Source: Litorimonas sp963972195 (GTDB lineage: Bacteria > Pseudomonadota > Alphaproteobacteria > Caulobacterales > Maricaulaceae). Taken from it: a DNA stretch of 64,000 nt. Location of the stretch: contig CAXATH010000012.1 of assembly GCA_963972195.1 (NCBI GenBank), forward strand, positions 30,018-94,017, written 5' to 3'. Both the position numbers and the translations under genes were made by a program. The number at the start of each line of letters is the position of its first letter. Position 1 is the stretch's first letter. Below the pieces are notes generated by a model that searched no databases, was not told where the DNA came from, and was given only the letters and a program-made list of their open reading frames with translations. Positions 1 to 8,921 of this stretch are shown here, piece after piece.

Positions 1-1
1 A

Positions 2-1066
2 GAGTTTCAAGACACAGGTGTTGTTCCGCCGATTGTTCGCCAAACTCTCATAGATAACGGCTATTTTGCACTTCCTTTCCCAGAAGAATACGGCGGTTTG
101 AGCCAGGGGGCTTTGATGCAGTGCGTCGTGCAAATTGAACTTGCCCGCCTGCCACCTCAATTCTGGACAGAGCTTCGCCCATTGATGGGGCCTGGAGCTA
201 AAAATATTCTCAATCATGCGAGTGAAGAGCAAAAAGCCCGTATTGTTCCGGGCATGGTCAGTGGTGAAATCCCCATTGCTTTTGCTTTGACTGAACCACA
301 TTGCGGGTCCGACCTAGCGTCCTTGCGAACTACAGCTGTCAGAAATGACGAGGGTTGGGTGATTAACGGTAGCAAAACTTATATTTCTAACGGAAGCAAG
401 GCGAAAGAAATAATCGTCTATGCTTACACGGATAAGAGCGCAGGCGCGCGCGGCGGTATGTCGGCTTTTCTTATGAACAGCGAGACTCCTGGTTATTCTG
501 TTGATGGAGTTATTCCTTTAATGGGTACAGCAACTCCAGGCGTTTTCGAGTTATCTTTTAATGACTGTCAAGTCCCGGCAGACGCTTTGATGGGGGAAGA
601 GGGTAAAGCATTTCATTATGCGCTTGAGGGCTTAAATGAAGGTCGTTTGAATGTGGGCGCGACGGCGGTTGGTATGGGTGAATACGCCCTAGAGCTTGCC
701 TTGGAGCAGGCCAGTATTCGTCCGGCATTCGGAGGTGTGATCGCTGATTTTCAAGCTATTCGACATTATCTGGCTAACATGGCTACCGATATGCGGGCCG
801 CGAGGCTAATGTTGTTAGAAGCCTGTTGGCAGTATGACCAAGGGCAAGGCCGCCGCGAATATGCGTCTATGGCTAAGCTTTTTGCAACGGAAGCCGGTAG
901 CCGAACTGTTGATTTGGCCTTGCAAATATTTGGCGGCGCCGGATATTGCCGTGGTTATGCGATCGAGAGGTTGTATCGTGATATTCGGATTACACGTATT
1001 TACGAAGGTTCATCAGAAATTCAGCGCAATACGATTGCCAGAGAATTGCTCAAGCAGGTCGATTAG
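2..1066 (+). CDS. Acyl-CoA dehydrogenase family protein, 5' end outside the window
   Basis: This is the C-terminal part of a flavin-dependent acyl-CoA dehydrogenase. The frame is open from base 2, so the TTG at 98 is internal. Family signatures are the substrate/FAD segment LTEPHCGSD, the helix around AFGGVIADFQAIRHYLA, the FGGAGY motif and the C-terminal RIYEGSSEIQRNTIA segment, where the Glu of YEG is the usual position of the catalytic base in many members. The gene precedes the protocatechuate operon after a 156-bp gap, so it may serve side-chain degradation of an aromatic acid, but that is only inferred from position. The exact acyl-CoA substrate cannot be read from the sequence. Confidence 0.87.
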   Translation, partial: EFQDTGVVPPIVRQTLIDNGYFALPFPEEYGGLSQGALMQCVVQIELARLPPQFWTELRPLMGPGAKNILNHASEEQKARIVPGMVSGEIPIAFALTEPHCGSDLASLRTTAVRNDEGWVINGSKTYISNGSKAKEIIVYAYTDKSAGARGGMSAFLMNSETPGYSVDGVIPLMGTATPGVFELSFNDCQVPADALMGEEGKAFHYALEGLNEGRLNVGATAVGMGEYALELALEQASIRPAFGGVIADFQAIRHYLANMATDMRAARLMLLEACWQYDQGQGRREYASMAKLFATEAGSRTVDLALQIFGGAGYCRGYAIERLYRDIRITRIYEGSSEIQRNTIARELLKQVD

Positions 1067-1222
1067 CGAGTGCTATTCAAAGTGAAAATAGATTACGCCG
1101 GTGCCATAAGTCATGAGACCTTAGGGCGCAGGTAGGATGGCGGCGACAATTATTTTTCAGAGGCGGTCAGAAGCCTACTTATTTTTGACGCCAAACACTT
1201 AAGACACATGAGGGATCAATCC

Positions 1223-1627
1223 ATGCGGCAAGACATTCAAGACTATCTCGCTGAATTGGAAGATATTCCGGGTACTCGAATCTATACGACTGAACGTGCG
1301 CGCCAAGGTTATTGGCTCAATCAGTTTTGCATGTCTTTAATGAAGCCTGAGAATCGGGAGGCGTGGCGCACGGATGAGAAAGCTTATCTAAAAGCTTGGG
1401 GTATGACGGATCAGCAAAAGGCCGCTGTTTTGGCGCGAGACTATAATTTACTTCTTGAGTTGGGGGGCAATATTTATTTTCTTGCTAAAGTATTTTCAAC
1501 TGACGGATTGTCATTTGTTCAAGCTGTTTCAACGATGACGGGTATGAGCGTTGAGGAGTATACCGCCATGATGAATGCCGGGGGGCGTTCCCCCGACGGT
1601 GTTCGGTCGATTCGAGGAGGGCGATAA
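1223..1627 (+). CDS. ligA: Protocatechuate 4,5-dioxygenase alpha (small) subunit LigA
   Basis: This is the small subunit of the extradiol dioxygenase that opens protocatechuate between C4 and C5. It caps the active site formed by LigB. The protein (134 residues) resembles Sphingobium LigA from start to end: DIPGTR near the N-terminus, RARQGYWLNQFCMSLMK, AAVLARDYN, GGNIYFLAK and the C-terminal GGRSPDGVRSI. I chose ATG 1223 because GAGGG lies 8 to 9 bases upstream. An in-frame ATG at 1208 would add five residues. It is the first gene of the lig operon and sits 2 bp before ligB. The 156-bp upstream gap probably holds the operon promoter, and no regulator gene is visible in the window. Confidence 0.93.
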   Translation: MRQDIQDYLAELEDIPGTRIYTTERARQGYWLNQFCMSLMKPENREAWRTDEKAYLKAWGMTDQQKAAVLARDYNLLLELGGNIYFLAKVFSTDGLSFVQAVSTMTGMSVEEYTAMMNAGGRSPDGVRSIRGGR

Positions 1628-1629
1628 AA

Positions 1630-2478
1630 ATGGCTCGTTTGACCGCCGGTATCGGCACATCACATGTCCCCTTAATTGGAGTGGCGATTGATCAAGATAA
1701 GGGGGACGACCCCTACTTCAAACCCGTTTTAGAGGCTTATGATTGGGTGAGGGATTGGATCAAAAAACCTGAGAACAAGCCGGATGTCGTAGTTCTGGTT
1801 TATAATGACCACGCCTCAGCTTTTGACATGGATCTTATTCCGACATTCGCCATTGGTTGCGGAGAGAGTTATCAGCCCGCCGATGAGGGGTGGGGGCCTC
1901 GTCCTGTTCCAAATGTCAAAAATCATTCCAAGTTAGCATGGCATATTGCCCAAAGCCTCATTTTGGATGATTTTGATATGACAATCATAAACAAAATGGA
2001 CGTCGACCATGGATTGACGGTTCCATTATCAGCCGTTTTTGATCAGCCTAAAGAGTGGCCTGTTAAAGTCATTCCTTTGGCCGTGAATGTTGTAACCTAT
2101 CCTGTTCCGTCTGGAAACCGGTGCTGGATGCTCGGAGAGGCCATTGCGCGCGCCGTTGAAAGTTTTCCAGAAGATTTAAATGTTCAAATATGGGGCACTG
2201 GCGGTATGTCCCACCAATTACAAGGGCCGCGTGCAGGTCTGATCAATAAGGAATTTGATACTGCATTTTTAGACGATTTAACGCAAAATCCGGAACGTTT
2301 ACGCTACCTCCCACATATTGAATATCTGCGGGAAGCAGGTTCAGAAGGCATTGAACTTGTGATGTGGCTTATTATGCGCGGGGCGCTTGGTGCCTCTATA
2401 AAAGAATTACACAGAGCCTACCACGTTCCGACATCAAACACGGCTCTGGGACACATAGTATTGGAGAACGCGAAATGA
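1630..2478 (+). CDS. ligB: Protocatechuate 4,5-dioxygenase beta (catalytic) subunit LigB
   Basis: This is the catalytic Fe(II) subunit of protocatechuate 4,5-dioxygenase, forming 4-carboxy-2-hydroxymuconate-6-semialdehyde. The iron ligands known from Sphingobium LigB fall at matching positions: His12 in GTSH, His61 in YNDHAS and Glu242 in the SEGIEL segment. The catalytic His is present in GGMSHQLQGPRAG. The protein is 282 residues, slightly shorter than the Sphingobium enzyme (about 302), which has a longer C-terminal tail. It overlaps ligC by ATGA, so translation is probably coupled. The conserved ligands make an active enzyme likely. Confidence 0.95.
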   Translation: MARLTAGIGTSHVPLIGVAIDQDKGDDPYFKPVLEAYDWVRDWIKKPENKPDVVVLVYNDHASAFDMDLIPTFAIGCGESYQPADEGWGPRPVPNVKNHSKLAWHIAQSLILDDFDMTIINKMDVDHGLTVPLSAVFDQPKEWPVKVIPLAVNVVTYPVPSGNRCWMLGEAIARAVESFPEDLNVQIWGTGGMSHQLQGPRAGLINKEFDTAFLDDLTQNPERLRYLPHIEYLREAGSEGIELVMWLIMRGALGASIKELHRAYHVPTSNTALGHIVLENAK

Positions 2479-3416
2479 AAATTGCACTCGCAGGCGGAGG
2501 CGCTTTCGGAGAAAAACACCTGAACGGGTTGAAGAACATTGACGATGTAGAAGTCGTGAGTTTGGTTGGCCGAACTTTAGAGAAAACCAATGCCTTGGCA
2601 GAAAAGTTTGATGTGGGGCATGTGACTACAGATCTATCCGAAATATTAGCAATGGAAGAAGTGGACGCTGTCATTCTCTGTACGCCTACATCTATGCATG
2701 CATCCCAGGCGATTGCCTGTATGGACGCCGGTAAACATGTGGAAGTCGAAATTCCGCTTGCAGATAATTGGTTAGATGCTCAATCTGTTTTAGCGAAGCA
2801 AAAAGAAACTGGCCTAGTCTGCATGGTCGGTCATACACGACGTTTTAACCCCTCTCATCAGTGGGTTCACAATAAAATCAAAGAGGGGGAATTTAACATC
2901 CAGCAAATGGATGTTCAGACATTTTTCTTCCGCCGTACAAATACAAATGCCAAAGGCGAACCGCGTAGCTGGACGGATCATTTACTTTGGCATCATGCGG
3001 CTCATACAGTTGATCTTTTCCAATATCAGACCGGAGAAAAAGTTGTTGTCGCTCAGGCTGTTGAAGGCCCCCATCATCCGGATTTAAAAATTGCGATGGA
3101 TATGTCTATTCAACTGAAAACTGAAACGGGCAAACTTTGCACTCTTTCCCTATCGTTCAACAATGATGGACCGCTGGGTACCTTTTTCCGTTATATTGGG
3201 GACACAGGAACTTATTTAGCCCGCTATGACGACCTCATTACAGGGCGCGATAAAGTGATTGATGTATCTAAAGTAGCCGTATCAATGAACGGAATTGAGC
3301 TACAGGATAGAGAGTTTATTTCGGCCATTCGCGAAGGCCGCGAGCCAAATTCTTCTGTTGCTAAGGTATTACCTTGCTACGAGGTTCTCTATAACCTTGA
3401 ACAAGGCATGCAGTAA
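2475..3416 (+). CDS. ligC: 4-carboxy-2-hydroxymuconate-6-semialdehyde dehydrogenase LigC
   Basis: This Gfo/Idh/MocA-type NAD(P)-dependent dehydrogenase oxidises the hemiacetal form of the LigAB ring-cleavage product to 2-pyrone-4,6-dicarboxylate. The Rossmann motif GGGAFGEKH lies at residues 7-15, and CTPTSMHA and HVEVEIPLADN follow where this family has its nucleotide-binding and catalytic segments. ATG 2475 was chosen because it overlaps the ligB stop (ATGA) and gives 313 residues, close to the known LigC length. An upstream in-frame start at 2364 would lie inside ligB and is not credible. Confidence 0.92.
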   Translation: MKIALAGGGAFGEKHLNGLKNIDDVEVVSLVGRTLEKTNALAEKFDVGHVTTDLSEILAMEEVDAVILCTPTSMHASQAIACMDAGKHVEVEIPLADNWLDAQSVLAKQKETGLVCMVGHTRRFNPSHQWVHNKIKEGEFNIQQMDVQTFFFRRTNTNAKGEPRSWTDHLLWHHAAHTVDLFQYQTGEKVVVAQAVEGPHHPDLKIAMDMSIQLKTETGKLCTLSLSFNNDGPLGTFFRYIGDTGTYLARYDDLITGRDKVIDVSKVAVSMNGIELQDREFISAIREGREPNSSVAKVLPCYEVLYNLEQGMQ

Positions 3417-3423
3417 GTTTGGC

Positions 3424-4425
3424 ATGATAGATTCATCGAGAACATTATCAGGAACGCCCCTTAACCCGATTGGGTTAGGGTGTATGTCACTTAGCCAAGC
3501 TTACTATCCTTTGCCGTCAGAAGAGGAAGGTATTCGGCTTTTAAATAAAGCGATCGATCTTGGAATTGCTCATCTGGACACTGCGCGACTCTATGGTTTA
3601 GGCCATAATGAAGCTCTACTATCGCGGGTATTGAAATCTCGCCGCGATGAGGTCTTCCTCGCGTCTAAATGTGGAATCGAGGCTGAAGGTCCAAAGCGAT
3701 CTATTGATTGCAAACCTGCCACAATTAGGCGGGCTGTTGAAACGAGTCTTAAAACTCTAAATGTTGATTTTATTGATCTGTATTATCTACATAGACGTGA
3801 CAAATATGTGCCGATCGAAGAATCTGTCGGTACACTCGCGGATTTGAAATCCGAAGGCAAAATTGGCGCTATTGGCTTGTCCGAAATGAGTGCTGAAACA
3901 CTTGGTAAAGCGGCCGCAGAGCATCCGATTGCGGCTATGCAATCAGAATATTCCTTATGGACGCGTAATCCGGAAATTGCGGTGCTAGAGGCGTGTAAAA
4001 AATTAAAAACTGCCTTTATTGCCTTTTCTCCATTAGGACGCGGCGTCTTGGCTAAAGGTTTAGATGACGCGACGCGTTTAGATAAACGGGATCTTCGCGT
4101 AAAACATCCGCGTTTTAATGAAGACAATTGGCCGAAAAATCGAGGGCTAATGGATCGTTTTGAAGCTCTTGCCCGTAAAGCAAACATAACGCCGGCACAA
4201 TTATCTTTGGCGTGGGTTTTAAATCAAGGGTCACATGTGCATGTTATCCCTGGGACCACTAATCTGGATCATCTTGAAGAGAATCTGGCAACTTTGTCGA
4301 TCGAGGTTCCGTCAGACTTACTTAAACAGGCCGGCGAAATAGTTAATAATACTTCTGTTTCTGGCCATCGTTATCCTGAAAAGTTACGAGCAGCGATTGA
4401 TACTGAGGAGTTCGACGCGTGTTAG
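3424..4425 (+). CDS. Aldo/keto reductase family oxidoreductase within the lig operon
   Basis: This is a 333-residue NADP(H)-dependent aldo/keto reductase. The catalytic tetrad is recognisable: Asp and Tyr in HLDTARLYG, Lys in FLASKCG and His in DLYYLHRRD. Further family landmarks are IGLSEMS, LQSEYSLW-like QSEYSLW, FSPLGRGVL and the C-terminal IPGTTNLDHLEENL cofactor segment. The start is ATG 3424, and the stop overlaps the GTG start of ligJ. No step of the standard 4,5-cleavage pathway needs such an enzyme. It could reduce an aromatic aldehyde or a semialdehyde side product, but its role here is unknown. Confidence 0.88.
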   Translation: MIDSSRTLSGTPLNPIGLGCMSLSQAYYPLPSEEEGIRLLNKAIDLGIAHLDTARLYGLGHNEALLSRVLKSRRDEVFLASKCGIEAEGPKRSIDCKPATIRRAVETSLKTLNVDFIDLYYLHRRDKYVPIEESVGTLADLKSEGKIGAIGLSEMSAETLGKAAAEHPIAAMQSEYSLWTRNPEIAVLEACKKLKTAFIAFSPLGRGVLAKGLDDATRLDKRDLRVKHPRFNEDNWPKNRGLMDRFEALARKANITPAQLSLAWVLNQGSHVHVIPGTTNLDHLEENLATLSIEVPSDLLKQAGEIVNNTSVSGHRYPEKLRAAIDTEEFDAC

Positions 4426-5456
4426 TCATTGATATCCATGGTCATCAAACCTTAGTTCCTCAAGAGCATCTCGATTTTCGCGCTGCTCAGAAAGCGCGGC
4501 TCAAAGATCCGAGTCTTCCGCGTCCAGCTTTGCCAGTGTACTCGGATGAAAGTTTGCGCGAAATAATTGAAAACAACCAATTAAAACTCTTAAAAGAGCG
4601 CGGCGCAGATATGACAATTTTCAGCCCCCGCGCGTCGGCCATGGAGCCACATATTGGCGATCGGGAAACGGTGAATGACTGGTCAGTCGCCTGCAATAAT
4701 ATGATAAAACGTGTCGTCGATTTATTTCCAGATTATTTTATTGGCGGGTGTATGCTCCCGCAGCGCGTTGAAAACGGAAAAGCAGCACCACTAGATGATG
4801 CGATTGCCGAGCTAGAACGCTGCGTGAATGAGCTAGGTTTTGTTTCCTGCAATCTGAACCCCGACCCAAGCGGAGGACACTTTTCTGCTCCGCCTTTAAC
4901 CGATAAATATTGGTTTCCCCTCTACGAAAAATTGGTTGAACTAGATGTCCCTGCTATGATCCATGTATCAGGATCTTGTAATGATTGTCTTCATGCAACG
5001 GGATCATATTATATGGCGGCAGACACGAATGCTTTCATGAATTTGATGACCGGTGATTTGTTTAAAGACTTCCCGGGCCTTCGGTTTATTATTCCGCATG
5101 GCGGTGGCGCTGTGCCTTATCACTGGGGGCGGTATCGCGGCTTAGCAGATATGTTAAAAATTCCACCGCTGGATGAACATGTTATGAATAATGTTTATTT
5201 TGATACCTGTGTTTATCATCAACCAGGTATCAACTTGTTGTTTGAAGTCATTGATAAAAAGAACATTTTATTTGCTTCTGAAATGATTGGTGCCGTGCGC
5301 GGGATTGACCCTCAGACTGGGGAATATTTTGACGATACGAAGCTCTATGTCGAAAATCTTGGTCTATCTTCTGATGACAGAGAGCAAATTTTTGAAGGCA
5401 ATGCTCGGCGGGTTTTTCCGCGGCTGGATGCCCAATTAAAAGCGAAAGGCCTTTAA
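4419..5456 (+). CDS. ligJ: 4-oxalomesaconate hydratase LigJ
   Basis: This amidohydrolase-superfamily hydratase converts the enol/keto form of 4-oxalomesaconate to 4-carboxy-4-hydroxy-2-oxoadipate. The N-terminal metal motif is DIHGH at residues 5-9. Metal-centre landmarks follow: SPRASAMEPHIGD, MIHVSGSCNDCLHATGSYY, IIPHGGGAVPYHWGRYRG and FASEMIGAVRGIDP. At 345 residues it matches the length of LigJ and GalB-like decarboxylase relatives of the ACMSD branch. Translation starts at GTG 4419, overlapping the preceding stop by 7 bases. ligK begins 1 bp after its stop. Confidence 0.9.
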   Translation: MLVIDIHGHQTLVPQEHLDFRAAQKARLKDPSLPRPALPVYSDESLREIIENNQLKLLKERGADMTIFSPRASAMEPHIGDRETVNDWSVACNNMIKRVVDLFPDYFIGGCMLPQRVENGKAAPLDDAIAELERCVNELGFVSCNLNPDPSGGHFSAPPLTDKYWFPLYEKLVELDVPAMIHVSGSCNDCLHATGSYYMAADTNAFMNLMTGDLFKDFPGLRFIIPHGGGAVPYHWGRYRGLADMLKIPPLDEHVMNNVYFDTCVYHQPGINLLFEVIDKKNILFASEMIGAVRGIDPQTGEYFDDTKLYVENLGLSSDDREQIFEGNARRVFPRLDAQLKAKGL

Positions 5457-5457
5457 G

Positions 5458-6147
5458 ATGTCTCATGCTACGCCCACAGGTGTTGTTGTTCAAAACATTG
5501 AACGTGTGCCATTGGATATTGTAGACCGCCTTGCTCAATCGGGAGTCTCGACCGTGTCAGAAGCGCAAGGTCGTACTGGCTGTATGAAGCCTTATATGCG
5601 TCCGATATACTCAGGTGCTCGTGTAGCAGGAAATGCCGTAACTGTTTCTATTCCGCCAGCGGATAATTGGATGATTCATGTCGTTGTTGAGCAGTGCCAA
5701 GAAGGTGATATTCTCGTTATTTCTCCAACTTCAGAATCTGATGCCGGATATTTCGGGGATCTATTTGCGACCTCCTTGTTACAGCGCGGCGTACGCGGAC
5801 TGATTATTGAAGGCGGCTGCCGCGATGTCGTAGATCTGCAGGAAATGGGTTTTCCTGTTTGGAGCAAATATATTCACGGTACAGGAACCGTTAAAGAAAC
5901 CTTGGGATCGGTAAACATCCCGATAGTTTGCGCGGGACAATCTGTAAATCCGGGCGATGTTATTATTGCTGATGATGACGGTGTTTGCGTCGTCCCGCAC
6001 AGCACTGCTGCGGATGTAAAAGCAGGTGCTATTGCACGTGAAGAGAAAGAAGCCCGTAACCGGACCAAGTTTTTGGCAGGTGAACTCGGCCTTGATGTTT
6101 ATGGCATGCGCGAGGACTTGGCGAAAAAGGGATTAAAGTACATCTGA
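5458..6147 (+). CDS. ligK: 4-carboxy-4-hydroxy-2-oxoadipate aldolase LigK
   Basis: This class II pyruvate aldolase of the RraA-like fold splits 4-carboxy-4-hydroxy-2-oxoadipate into pyruvate and oxaloacetate, the last step of the pathway. The signature GD-X20-RD is visible as GDLFATSLLQ at the start and GGCRD at the end (residues about 101-123). The N-terminal segment DRLAQSGVSTVSEAQGRTG is typical of HMG/CHA aldolases. It is 229 residues long, a normal length. The gene overlaps ligI by one base (TGATG), consistent with coupled translation. Confidence 0.92.
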   Translation: MSHATPTGVVVQNIERVPLDIVDRLAQSGVSTVSEAQGRTGCMKPYMRPIYSGARVAGNAVTVSIPPADNWMIHVVVEQCQEGDILVISPTSESDAGYFGDLFATSLLQRGVRGLIIEGGCRDVVDLQEMGFPVWSKYIHGTGTVKETLGSVNIPIVCAGQSVNPGDVIIADDDGVCVVPHSTAADVKAGAIAREEKEARNRTKFLAGELGLDVYGMREDLAKKGLKYI

Positions 6148-7052
6148 TGAATACGCCGCAGATTCCTTCTAAGGGCGCACGAGATGTGCATCAAGCGCCG
6201 CGTAAGCCGGCATTTACTCCGCCGCCCGGCGCAGTAGACGCGCATTGCCATGTTTTTGGTCCATCAGTGAAATTTCCGTATTCCTCTAGCCGTAAATACA
6301 CGCCTTATGATGCGCCTGCTGAAAAACTTTTTGCGTTACGAGATCATTTGGGCTTTGAAAAAAATGTGCTTGTCCAGGCGAGCTGTCATGGCACGAATAA
6401 TGACGCTATGGTCGATTGTTTGAAGAAAGCAGGGGACAATGCACGCGGCGTTGCGATTGTATCTCCTGATATTTCTGATGCGGAGCTTCGAGCACTAGAT
6501 GAAGTCGGCGTTCGCGGTGTCAGATTTAATTTTCTCAAACGTTTAGTCGATCCGACACCGAAATCAGTCTATTTGACTATCGCAAAACGCGTTGCCCAAA
6601 TGGGATGGCATTGTGTTGTTTATTTTGAGGCAGACGACATTGATGAGCTGGAAGCGTTTTTGACGCAAATCCCAACACTCGTTGTAATTGATCATATGGC
6701 CTGCCCTGATGTCGCGTTAACGGCTGAACATACACAATTCGAAAAATTTATAAAGCTCATGTCAGATAACCCGAATTTTTGGGTGAAAGTATCCTGTCCT
6801 GAACGCCTCTCTATTACAGGCCCGCCTTATGAGGATGTTGTGCCCTTTGCACGAACTTTAGTTGAACATTTTCCCACTCGGGTATTGTGGGGTACTGACT
6901 GGCCACATCCAAACATGAAAACGCATACTCCAGATGACGGGGAATTAGTAGATCGTATTCCACACATCGCCCGGACGGCTTCTTTACAACACAGATTATT
7001 GATTGAAAATCCAATGAAACTATATTGGCCGGGACATAAGGTAGAGGCATAA
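6147..7052 (+). CDS. ligI: 2-pyrone-4,6-dicarboxylate hydrolase LigI
   Basis: This amidohydrolase-family lactonase opens 2-pyrone-4,6-dicarboxylate to 4-oxalomesaconate. The HxH motif lies in VDAHCHVFGP (residues about 30-39), and the C-terminal catalytic Asp lies in LWGTDWPHPN. Also visible are VRFNFLKR and VIDHMACPD, which in this family carry substrate-binding residues. At 301 residues it has the usual length of LigI. It sits between ligK and ligU in the same operon, so the hydrolase product is passed directly to the tautomerase encoded next. Confidence 0.93.
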   Translation: MNTPQIPSKGARDVHQAPRKPAFTPPPGAVDAHCHVFGPSVKFPYSSSRKYTPYDAPAEKLFALRDHLGFEKNVLVQASCHGTNNDAMVDCLKKAGDNARGVAIVSPDISDAELRALDEVGVRGVRFNFLKRLVDPTPKSVYLTIAKRVAQMGWHCVVYFEADDIDELEAFLTQIPTLVVIDHMACPDVALTAEHTQFEKFIKLMSDNPNFWVKVSCPERLSITGPPYEDVVPFARTLVEHFPTRVLWGTDWPHPNMKTHTPDDGELVDRIPHIARTASLQHRLLIENPMKLYWPGHKVEA

Positions 7053-7054
7053 TT

Positions 7055-8104
7055 ATGGTGGGGATTCCTTGTATGCTAATGCGCGGTGGGACGTCAAAGG
7101 GGGCATTTTTCCTTGCTGCCGATTTACCCGATGACCCTGTCAAAAGAGATGCGGTCTTGCTTAAGGTCATGGGGTCGCCCGACCCACGACAAATTGATGG
7201 GGTCGGCGGCGGCCATCCTTTAACCAGTAAGGTTGCGATTATTTCGCCCTCAGAGCGCGAAGACTGCGACGTAGATTATTATTTTATCCAGGTAAGTCCA
7301 GATTCTGATAAGGTCTCAGACAGCCAAAATTGTGGTAATTTGCTTGCCGCTGTTGGCCCCTTTGCCTTGGAAAGAGGCCTCGTTAAAACGAAGAGTCCGG
7401 AGACGACTGTGAGGGTTTATATGACCAATTCGCAAAGTCGGGCGGATTTAATCCTAACTACGCCTGAGGGCGTGATCATGTATCAGGGGGATACCAAGAT
7501 TGATGGTGTGCCAGGAACTCATGCTGCTGTGGTTCAAAATTACTTTGGTACAGCCGGGGCACAATGTGGTGCGTTACTGCCTACAGGGAATCCTCAGGAT
7601 GAAATTGACGGTATAGCATGCACATTGATTGATAATGGCATGCCAAGTGTCTTAATGAGAGCGACTGACTTTGACATTTCAGGATATGAAACATCTTCGG
7701 AGTTAGAATCCAATATTTGCTTAAAAGCGGCGATTGAAGCCATAAGGTTGCAAGCTGGACCTATGATGAATTTAGGCAATGTTGAAGATAAAACAATTCC
7801 AAAAATGTGTTTGGTTTCACCTCCAAAGCAGGGCGGCATGATCTCAACCCGCACTTTTATCCCGCACCGCCTACACGAAGCGGTCGGAGTTCTTGCCGCT
7901 GCGTCTGATGCCGCCGCCTGTATGATAGAAGGGAGCGTTGCATATGAAATCGCAGAATTTGAAAATGTTAATCCATGCCGTGTTGACGTTGAGCACCCTA
8001 CGGGAGCTCTTACTGTTGAACTTGAATGGCAGTTCGATAATGTAATACGCACCGCGCTTATCCGCACCGCGAACAAGCTGATGGAAGGGAAAGTTTTTCC
8101 ATGA
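7055..8104 (+). CDS. ligU: 4-oxalomesaconate tautomerase LigU (PrpF family)
   Basis: This diaminopimelate epimerase-fold (PrpF family) isomerase interconverts the double-bond isomers of 4-oxalomesaconate before hydration by LigJ. Landmarks are MRGGTSKGAFF (residues 8-18), DGVGGGHPLTSKVAI, the NCGNLLAAVGPFA region with the conserved Cys, and the SPPKQGGMISTRTFIPH segment near the C-terminus. The length of 349 residues fits the family. The stop codon overlaps the ATG of the following dehydrogenase (ATGA). GalD of gallate catabolism is the closest alternative name. Confidence 0.9.
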   Translation: MVGIPCMLMRGGTSKGAFFLAADLPDDPVKRDAVLLKVMGSPDPRQIDGVGGGHPLTSKVAIISPSEREDCDVDYYFIQVSPDSDKVSDSQNCGNLLAAVGPFALERGLVKTKSPETTVRVYMTNSQSRADLILTTPEGVIMYQGDTKIDGVPGTHAAVVQNYFGTAGAQCGALLPTGNPQDEIDGIACTLIDNGMPSVLMRATDFDISGYETSSELESNICLKAAIEAIRLQAGPMMNLGNVEDKTIPKMCLVSPPKQGGMISTRTFIPHRLHEAVGVLAAASDAAACMIEGSVAYEIAEFENVNPCRVDVEHPTGALTVELEWQFDNVIRTALIRTANKLMEGKVFP

Positions 8105-8904
8105 AAATTGCATTGATTGGATTCGGAGAAGCCGGCCAAATGTTTGCGGAAGGGCTACGGGCAAGAGCAAATGTATATGCTTACGACATCAAAATTACCG
8201 ATGTCATGCAGAAGGTGGCAACTACTCTTGGGGTAACCTTGTCTTCCTCCGTAGAGACAGTTATGGCCGATGCAAAATTAATTCTTTCATTGGTAACCGC
8301 TGATCAAGCCGCTATCGCGGCGCGCTGTGCCATGCCGTTTATTTCTGCCGATCAACTATACTTAGAAATGAACTCTGTAGCTCCAAAAACGAAACAATTG
8401 AACGCAAAATTGATTCCGTCTTTGGTTGATGTTGCGATTATGGCCCCTGTCCACCCCAAAAGAATGTCTGTCCCTTTGTTGGTGGCCCATCCAAATTCGG
8501 ATAAAATCACCGGTTTTTTGAATGAGCTTGGTTTTAATGCGAAATCCGTCGGAGCAGATGTGGGGCACGCCTCTGCTATTAAAATGTGCCGATCAATTAT
8601 GATCAAGGGAATGGAAGCTCTGACGATTGAATGTTTGTCGACCGCTCGTTATTTTGGTGTCGAATCTGATGTGCTTGCATCCCTTCATTCAAGCTTTCCG
8701 GAAATGGGGTGGGATCGAGATCGGGCTGACTATTGGTTCGGCCGAGTTGCCCTGCATGGTCAAAGACGTGCAGCAGAAATGCGCGAGGTGGCAAAAACTG
8801 TGGCAGATGCAGGGGTGCTCTCTGAGATGGCTTTAGAGGTTTCAAAAACGCAAGCAATATATGCTGGCAATATATCTTACTTAAATATTGATAGGATAAA
8901 ATAA
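8101..8904 (+). CDS. NAD(P)-binding 6-phosphogluconate dehydrogenase-like protein with C-terminal DUF1932-like domain
   Basis: This 267-residue oxidoreductase of the beta-hydroxyacid dehydrogenase group carries a Rossmann motif IGFGEAGQMFAEGL at residues 6-19, then VDVAIMAPVHPKRMSVPLLVA and a catalytic-looking Lys in HASAIKMCRSIMIKGMEAL. The C-terminal part resembles DUF1932 proteins. It is the last gene of the lig operon and overlaps ligU by ATGA, so a role with the protocatechuate pathway is likely. Its reaction is not established. It could be a second dehydrogenase acting on the ring-cleavage semialdehyde, but that is only inference. Confidence 0.8.
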   Translation: MKIALIGFGEAGQMFAEGLRARANVYAYDIKITDVMQKVATTLGVTLSSSVETVMADAKLILSLVTADQAAIAARCAMPFISADQLYLEMNSVAPKTKQLNAKLIPSLVDVAIMAPVHPKRMSVPLLVAHPNSDKITGFLNELGFNAKSVGADVGHASAIKMCRSIMIKGMEALTIECLSTARYFGVESDVLASLHSSFPEMGWDRDRADYWFGRVALHGQRRAAEMREVAKTVADAGVLSEMALEVSKTQAIYAGNISYLNIDRIK

Positions 8905-8921
8905 GTAGTATTCATCACAAG

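Noticed and set aside
834..1085. 83-codon frame overlapping the end of the first acyl-CoA dehydrogenase
   Set aside because: It runs out of frame with the clear dehydrogenase C-terminus and has no family features.
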